64,000 bases of DNA, from assembly GCA_936440205.1 (NCBI GenBank), contig OW387135.1, positions 37,302,792-37,366,791 on the forward strand. The letters are read 5' to 3'. Below are positions 56,701 through 64,000 of the stretch, piece by piece. A program made the position numbers and the translations under genes. Every line of letters begins with the position of its first letter. The first letter of the stretch is position 1. The DNA is from Lepidonotus clava. Its lineage: Eukaryota > Annelida > Polychaeta > Phyllodocida > Polynoidae. Under the pieces are notes generated by a model. The model ran no database searches and was not told where the DNA came from. It saw only the letters and a program-made list of their open reading frames with translations.

Positions 56701-59700
56701 TGGCATTAAGACATCCTTCGACGCGTGTGTTTTGCTCCAGGTCTGTGGAGTATTTGAACCTGGAAGACCCAACAGTGCCAGCCGTGTTGAGAGCGGCAAA
56801 GCAACATGCCTCCATCTCACCTGGCTTGAAGTGACTCACAGTCCAAGCATGAGGCTGTCTCTTATTACTTTCGAAATATAGCATGAGGCTGTCTCTTATT
56901 ACTTTCGATATATAGCATGAGGCTGTCTCTTATTACTTTCGATATTATAGCAAACACGCAACCCATTAGAAAACAGACCATATTTACTGTATGTGCTGCA
57001 TTGGAATGTTTATGTACACTGAACTAATGAAGTTTGTAAATTAGGGATACCATGAAATCCCATTTATAAGCTGCACCCTAGCGTAAGATTGTAATAACTT
57101 ACTTTTGCTAAGCCTATGGGAAGGGTCAATCAGAGTCAAAGCGTGTCTATGGGGTAAATGTCTCCCGCCCTCTCTGAGGAGACGTGTTCTGGTATAAAGG
57201 TAATATCTAGACAAACACACCATGTGGACCTAGTAGCTTTTTTTTATATTCACAAAATATATTAACCATAATATTATGTCATCGGACATAACCTATTAAA
57301 CTTGAAAAGAAGCGTTTTATGTACGAATATTTATTTGATAATGAAAGGAAACCATGATCTGATTGACAACGATTTTTTTCCATAAGCTAAGGGAAACATT
57401 AGGCCTACCATTGTGTGAGACATGGTAAAAGATATGTTTTATGTAGTTCAACATTGAGAAACTTCCCGTAAAATGTATGTGGATATGACTTGCTTCACTA
57501 GATACTTAGCTTAATGCATTAATGAAAATGGACTGACGAACAACCGGTTGGCGTAATGGTAGACCCACCTCCCCACTGCTGAAAATGCCAAGCAGGACCC
57601 CTCCTGTGTCTACTAGTGGGGAAGATATTCCCTATGTAGCAAAGGCAAAAACTTGACATCCTGAAAACTATAATGGAGGAATCGATCCCAGGAACATGGA
57701 GAAGTCACCTTGTCAGTAGTTAAAAACTCTCCACCGTATCTAGCACCGCCGTATGTCCCTTGTTCTCCTTGAAGGAGCCTTATATATTACCTGGCGGCCC
57801 ACCGGCAGGTACTGCCAGTCACTTTGGCCGTAGCTATGATGTCCTCCCCCCTGTTTTCTCTGTTATAGACTATAGGAAGACAGGCTATTTACAGGCTATT
57901 TTCCATGCAATTTCGAGACTTGTTCCCAAGGCCTTATGTCTTCAAAAATGTCATCAACATGTGTGAAAACACCTGAATTTTCTTAATTAAGCGTACCTAC
58001 ACTCAAATATTAGTATTAATATGTAATCTAGATGTTTTCTACATCGGATTTTCGGCAGAGAGGCCCACGCTGGCCCACGGTCATCCCTCCAGTCAGGGGC
58101 CGCCAGTTTGGGAGCATATATATATGCACTCTGCCTCCTTGCAAAGATCTGGGCCCATATCTTCGTAGCTAATTCGGCTAATTAGGGAAATATTTATTAG
58201 CATCTCATGATTAGATATTCTGTCTGTCATGAATAAATTGCACACCTGATAATCCCTCTTTGAAACTATTTTGCAATAGCACCATTCATTTTGGTAAAAG
58301 ACAAAATTGCTGATCCTGAGCCCCTAATCAAAAGTTCACTGATTAGCCTAATTAGTTTCGAAAATATCGGCCCTGTTCTTTATGCACATGTAGTTGTATT
58401 ACCCGGAAAATGATAACGCACCTAACTATGATGTTGCTAAGATAGACTTCATATACTATAGTTATCATGCTTTAGAAACGTATAATCACGTAATTGCGAT
58501 AACGTAATCAGTAATCTAGTATTACAACCTATTGTTTTGAAAAAGAGAAAACGGACATGTTTTATCGAAATTTACATACGACCGGTTAACTATGTTGAAT
58601 CAAAGTAGTTCAAATCAGCAACATTAATTCAGCACCGTTAATAGGTTTTCAACCCAATGATTTAGTCCGGGTTACCAAATCTGATGAAGGTCATCAAGTC
58701 CCTGACTTGTTGATACTTTAATTCAATAAGAATTCAATCTTTTGTAATAAGAAAACTATCCACCACTTAAAGATTTGGACATGATATAGTCCTACGACGT
58801 AGATATGCTTGTGTTTGTTCAAGTATTCTTTGTCATCATTGATAATAGAATAAAATTCAGAAAATAAATAAGTATAGAAACTTGAGAAGTGTTGTTTATT
58901 TGTGTGGACAAATATTTAGTCTGTGAAAGAAAACAATTTCCAACGAGTAATCTTTGATCTGCCCCTGGCTCCATTCTGTCTTCAGATCTATATTTAAGCA
59001 ATACTTTTTCACAACAGGGGACAGTATTTAAACAGAGTTGAAAGCAATAGAGTGTTCACAACTCAACATTTTGTAAACTCTAAAATTCTAAAAACAGAAC
59101 GCTCTATGAATGTAAATCAAGCTAGTATAAGCCATGTAAACTAGTTTTAATATATTATCACAGTCCTTAATTAGGCTCACCGAATGTATTTCTGTACTTG
59201 TTCCAGTTTACAAGATGTCAATTTTTAGCACTACTATAATATATTGTTTTTTGGCTCCCTTTAAAGAATGAAAACGGTCAAACTCGAAAAGAGGGCCGCC
59301 ATTCGCTGGTCAGCCTACCATAAAAATGAGGGATTAGGGTTGGATGGCAGTGCTAGTCAAAATGTATACAATAATTATAAATTTACTTTTCAAACATGAA
59401 TATTGATTTGATTATCAGGTTTTGTTGAATATTTGTTGTAAATACTGGTTATAAACTGGGGGTTGTGCCCCCAAACCCCCTTTTTCTTTTCTTTTTTGTA
59501 CTTTTCAATTTTCTTATAAATTGCTCCATAAACAATGACCGACAATCTGACATACTCTTCCACGAATACGTTGACTACTGAGGTGATGCCGAAAAAGCTT
59601 TGATATTTGTATTGGTTTTCCTCAAAACCAGATTAGTTTGAACCATTTCTGTGTGCCGCTGTCAAGACAGTTTTGCCAAGGAACCACAACCTATGGTGCA

Positions 59701-61880
59701 TTCGAATATGTGTTTTATAAGAATTGAAAATGTGATAGGTACTAAATGATTAGGTGTGTGTTAATGATATTAATTTTAACCTTTTTGTGAGCCCTTAATT
59801 ATAGTTTTTAGTATTGTAGCTTATGGGAAGGGCTCACTCAATCAGTCATGTCTTTTGTAGGTATTTGGGCTTTGATCTGATTGCCCGGTTACACAATCTT
59901 ACATACAAGTAGCTACAGGCCTTTGTCCACCGGCATGCATTTGTAAGCAAGGACAATTAGTGTGCATCAAGTGTTATTGAGTGGGCAGGCCTCTCCCCTG
60001 CACCCTCCCCCCACCCCTACTCCTTGAACTCAGTTCAAGGAGTGGGGGTGGGGGAGGGTGCAGTTTGAGAAGCCAGAAGTGGGTTACATAATCAGTAGGC
60101 CTACTTGAGCCAATCAACCTTCACCCCTCCACTGTCACCTGCAGGTGGGCAGGTCTAGGTTTCCTAAGCCCCTCCCTGAGTTGTGTGTGACAGCAGGAGT
60201 GGTGGTGGTGATCACTACTCATAGCCCATATAGCCTTCAGGTTGTAGGAAGGCCTTCAGTTTATCGAGGGAAGACCATTGCTATAGATTACATACATTAG
60301 ATATATTGACATTTCGTTCAATTACCTTTCAAACACAATGAAATGTCCATTGTTATGTTAAGGGCGAACATCGATCGTTTCAACGATCGGAACTTTGATA
60401 GTCAATTGCTTCTTGTTATGGTTTCGGCTGATGACGTTTCTAGCACTGCTTCGTAAGTTTGCGGTCATACCCGATTGGTGCAATTACGTCAAATCAGTCA
60501 ATCTCCTAAGTTTCATGATAGATCAGATCTCATGCACATAATAAGTTTCGTTCTTTTTAGATAAGAATGTTCCTTGTCTTTATGAACACATGGCACTCTG
60601 TATACCTAAAACCCCCTGTTACAAATGCTACAGTGTGATCAATAATCGTAAGATTTCAATTTCGGTATTCAAAGTATTAATCTCTTAGTATAATTATGGT
60701 AATTTCTCTTTTTTTCACTCCGTTTCTATTTGTTGGATAATTCTTCTTTATTATCTACCGAGATAGTATGGGTTCTACCATATGTTTAATAAAACCTACC
60801 AACTGCTTGAAATGATTTAAGACAAATGTGCACTTTTTTGTATAGCCTGACATATTCATCGTGTAAATAACCATACTAATTTCTATAGAGCTTTACCAAG
60901 ATAATAGGGTTGTTAATGTATGTGTTATTGGGAGTAGTCTGTTCAACTAGTATAATTATCAACGTTTCAGTATATTTTGTACATTTTAAATCCAAAAAGC
61001 CCCATAATTATCATTTGTAACCATGCCTAGGATGTCCATTCGTTGATGCCTCGTTACGTTATGATGTCTGATTTCTTTCTTCCAATTCAATGTTTCTAGT
61101 TATAGCCTTTCATAGAAGTATATATCTAATTTCTTTTGATTACTTGTTTTATTATGACAAATATCAAAATGTACACTTCAGTACTAAAAACTTCTGCCCT
61201 CAGATGTTAGGTGGTCTAAATCTAATGGTACCCGCTAACCCTGACCACCGTGTACTTTGACTGTCCCCCGCAGGGAGGACGACCAGGACTCGATCGACCT
61301 GGACGACCAGTGGGTGCAGCGGGCGTTACGGGCGGCCGAGGCCATGGCCTACATGGAGGTGCGGGACCCCACCCTGATGGACCTGTACGACGCCGACCCG
61401 GACCTGAGCACGCCCGACCACACGACCAACTCGGAGCCGGACGCCCTGCTCTCCCACCTGGCCGAGCAGGAGCGCGCCTTCTCCGAGGACAACGTGGCCG
61501 ACGACCAGGTGCGGGACGGGCTGCTGCTGCCGGCCGGGGGGCCTCCGGGGGGCCGGGGGGCCCCCGACGGGGCGGGCCGGGTCATCGCGCCCGTAGCCGA
61601 CATCTCCATCGACATTCACAGTGAAGACGGGGAGTACAATCTACGCGAGGCGGTGGTGTACCGAGAGGCCGCTGTCGATAACTCCTGCGTGGTCAATGTT
61701 GGTGATGGAGATGGGGGCGAGTACAGCGGCGGGGGGCACGCCCGGGGCAAGCGGGACAACCGCCGGGAGGAGGAGGACGAGGAGGAGGACGACGAGGAGT
61801 ATGAGGATGAAGGGGAGGACTTTGAGGACGAGGAGTCGTTCAAGGAGTGCTACCCGAACATGGCCAACACGCTGCAATGA
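53714..61880 (+). CDS. Large unrecognised membrane protein, C-terminal part (last 8 exons)
   Basis: Exons: 53714-53833, 54171-54246, 54470-54679, 55135-55231, 55669-55759, 55985-56107 and the long last exon 61274-61880, which ends in TGA. Together with the earlier exons the coding length is exactly 4074 nt. This part looks soluble: a Lys-rich helix (KLKDKIKLTSREL), a 70-residue exon with FYPDHVIRRLSVSEQDFWEG, and a Pro/aromatic segment MDINLFNPFKQNMKYADYY. The last exon is far more GC-rich than the rest and encodes an acidic tail of Glu/Asp runs ending in YPNMANTLQ. The intron before it is 5.2 kb. No family recognised. Confidence 0.8.
55336..55440 (+). mobile_element. SINE-like tRNA-derived fragment
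   Basis: Contains GTCCTAGTGGCGCCGAGG followed by GCTCGACTTCAGACCGG, like the D and anticodon arms of a tRNA-derived SINE. The B box is weak. It lies in an intron of the large gene, just after an exon. Confidence 0.4.
56847..56947. repeat. 34-bp tandem repeat, three copies
   Basis: Three near-identical units, each starting GCATGAGGCTGTCTCTTATT, at 56847, 56881 and 56915. Confidence 0.9.
58151..58373. mobile_element. MITE-like inverted repeat
   Basis: The ends GGGCCCATATCTTCG and, inverted, GGGCCGATATTTTCG are followed by CTAATT-rich arms. 223 bp, no coding region. Confidence 0.5.
59998..60063. repeat. 66-bp near-perfect palindrome
   Basis: Two arms of about 32 bp meeting at TTGAACTCAGTTCAA, with outer CTGCACCCTCCCCC and GGGGGAGGGTGCAG. 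One arm is pure C-rich, the other G-rich, and the loop is about one base. Confidence 0.9.
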
Positions 61881-63942
61881 TACATGGGGTCTGCACCGTG
61901 ATGAGGAGTCATGCGTGCAGCGGATAAACGGTCTGCGGCAGGGCTCGCCACTAACACTCCACTGGTCCAAGGCATACAACACACTGCTGCTATACTGCTT
62001 CTTCTACTACTACCAGCACAACAAGGCTTCTATCACCTCACCTTCCTTCACCACAGCGTATCTCCAACATTGGATAGTCTGCTTCTAGCCAGTTACCGTG
62101 GGATTCTGGCCAACCACTTGACAAAGACGGCCCCCGTTCAGCCCTCAGAGAAGGCCGGGTGAGCTGCTCGCCGGGCCCGCTCTGAGCTGCTCGGGGTGGT
62201 GCCCCCTGGTGGCCTACAGGCCGGCAGTCTAGTTGGCAGAGCCAGGTGCTGCTCCCTAGTGGCCAGGTCAGTGTTAATGTAGAATCCTGAGGAAAAGTGC
62301 GGAAAATGGTTAGGATACTGCAATAGTATATATGCTGCTTGTCAGAGAGATGAAAGGGTTTGATATCACAAAGAAACGCCTTATTTTTTCACTTTATTAT
62401 GTCATATACGTTTAAGGTTAGACTATGTTTCACGATAGTTTATATTTTATGCATTCTTTTTTCACGCACTGTTGAATTAGCCAACCAAAGTATATGTATT
62501 CCTATTTTCCTACAAGTAATTCAGTTTGATCAATTCATGAACTTATCATGAACATATGGCCAATGCCTTCTCTTGAATTGTCCGTATGCCTCGCTGTGTT
62601 ATGTTGATATGACTTAGTATAATCAGTTGTGTTGAACAGTTGGATAACCAGGTTGCGTTCATTTCGGCGGTGAATCTTTGTGATTGGAAAGACGTGTTCG
62701 GTAGTTGGTTCACGCTTGGTGCTTTTACTCAGCTAGGGCTAAGGATTGTATCTACACATACACAATTATGTCGTACATAGGGCGTGTCATGTGATATATC
62801 ATTTATACATGGATTATTGACATATTTATTGCCAAGTGCATTTACATCTCTAGGTGATGACACCCTTACACTCGGGCAGGTGCTACTGAAATAATACAGC
62901 TTACTTGGGATTCAGTGTTGACCTGTTTGTACAGCTATGCTTTTGATACTTTTTTTGCGGGAGCCTTGTGTTATTTGTTATAAATAGTTGTGAGAAAACA
63001 TTAGGTTTCTGGGTGGGTTGCTTCGTAATATATATAGGGTATAAATGGTTTGGTTTGAAATCGTGCATAATGATTCGATTTGATTGTGACGTATGAAGAG
63101 TCCTGCATGTGGATCAACTTCATGTGATTTTCAGTGTAAACAGTTTGAATAAGTTTACTCAATCAAAACTTAATCTTTCCTTGTATTTTGTATCAAATTC
63201 CAACGGTTCTCTTGATATTTTTTTCTGTCATTGACCTGCAAGTGGAAAAGTTATGTACATACATCATTGAGAAGACAGAAAATAAGAGAAGTTACACATA
63301 TACAAATCTGAGACATTCAAAATATGGTTGCGCATATAATGTTAGTAAGAAACAGGGTACAACCACAAGCCATAGGTTAAGTAACTTACCTGCCTGTTCC
63401 CTTTGCAGTGCGTATTACAAAACAGTTTACCATGTCTCAGTCAGCTCAGCATTTAAGCAGAATTATATTGACTATAGAAGCATGTAGTATGTTGTTGAAT
63501 TCTAAAGTTATTTGATTGTAGAGCAAAATTGTTGATTTTTAAAATGGATAGAATTACTTAATAATTTGTCTTAATCCATATAGCCTAAGAGAATGTGTAC
63601 CATAGTGCTGATAGTTGTATTGGTTTAAATAGCCCTGAAGCCTACCACCGAATCACAACAGGTGGAATGTGTTTCTCATTGGTATTTAAATGTAGCCCTT
63701 AGTTAAATAAGTACAAAAATAAATTTATTTAAAGGAGAGCTGTACATAAAGCTATATCCAGAAATTGTTAAATCATCAGAGGCTATATATTGTAGGGGAG
63801 AATGTCACGGATATATTGAGCGTTAAATTTATGCCTATGAAAAAGATGTAACCTCCATATCTTCCCTATTACTAGGGACATACTAATCATATATGTTTCT
63901 TCTAAGACGTATCTCGTCCCCGAAACGCAACAGAATAATAAA
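61881..63942 (+). other. Probable 3' UTR of the large gene
   Basis: No further exon is seen after the TGA at 61878-61880. Canonical AATAAA signals occur at 63718-63723 and 63937-63942, giving a 3' UTR of about 1.8-2.1 kb if used. The first 400 bp are GC-rich like the last exon, then the sequence turns AT-rich. Confidence 0.5.
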
Positions 63943-64000
63943 CAATCTTAGAACAGCAATTGAAAAGAGGATAAAAGGCAGAACCTCCAAGTATGGTATC

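Larger units (their letters stand above)
56108..61273. other. 5.2-kb last intron of the large gene
   Basis: Holds a 34-bp tandem repeat, a possible SINE fragment near 57545-57790 (B-box-like GGGATCGATTCC on the minus strand), an inverted-repeat element and a long GC-rich palindrome. No coding exon found. Confidence 0.55.

Overview
The window looks like nuclear DNA of an intron-rich invertebrate, most likely an invertebrate deuterostome. Amphioxus (Branchiostoma) is my best guess, from protein similarity recalled from memory, the short housekeeping exons with GT-AG introns, the many small inverted-repeat transposons and a tyrosine-recombinase retroelement. The species is not proven by the sequence. 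There are no bacterial-type operons, CRISPR arrays or rRNA genes.

The left part holds three conserved housekeeping genes. RPL3 (minus strand, exons at 42-4270, C-terminus outside the window) and NDUFB10 (plus strand, exons at 4846-19883) are divergent across a short shared promoter region. RPS2 (minus strand, exons at 21859-26023) converges on NDUFB10. From memory, human 16p13.3 carries RPL3L-NDUFB10-RPS2 in the same order and orientation, so this appears to be an ancient gene cluster. NDUFB10 intron 1 is 13.25 kb and has collected a whole-looking Ngaro/DIRS-type YR retrotransposon (5269-10469), several MITEs, a CACTA-like element with an internal array of a palindromic motif, and a tRNA-derived SINE.

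The introns of the two ribosomal protein genes are packed with snoRNA-like genes, all in the host-gene sense. RPL3 intron 5 has four copies of an H/ACA RNA, intron 4 has one C/D RNA with an 11-nt match to 28S rRNA, and intron 2 has two copies of a C/D-like RNA with an 11-nt match to 18S rRNA. RPS2 intron 3 has three 73-nt copies of a C/D RNA. Most of these arose by tandem duplication inside single introns, which is the clearest unusual system in the window.

Between RPS2 and the next gene (26464-35148) I find only repeats: an 860-bp inverted-repeat element, a SINE and a 3-kb repeat related to one in the NDUFB10 intron. From 35149 to 61880 a single plus-strand gene of 37 coding exons is supported. 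Its exon phases all agree and the total is 4074 nt, giving 1357 aa. The product is a large protein with a micro-exon-encoded acidic N-terminus, a soluble helical region, 4-5 membrane segments, a further cytosolic-looking region and a very acidic GC-rich tail. I do not recognise its family. Its 3' UTR probably runs to AATAAA signals at 63718 or 63937.
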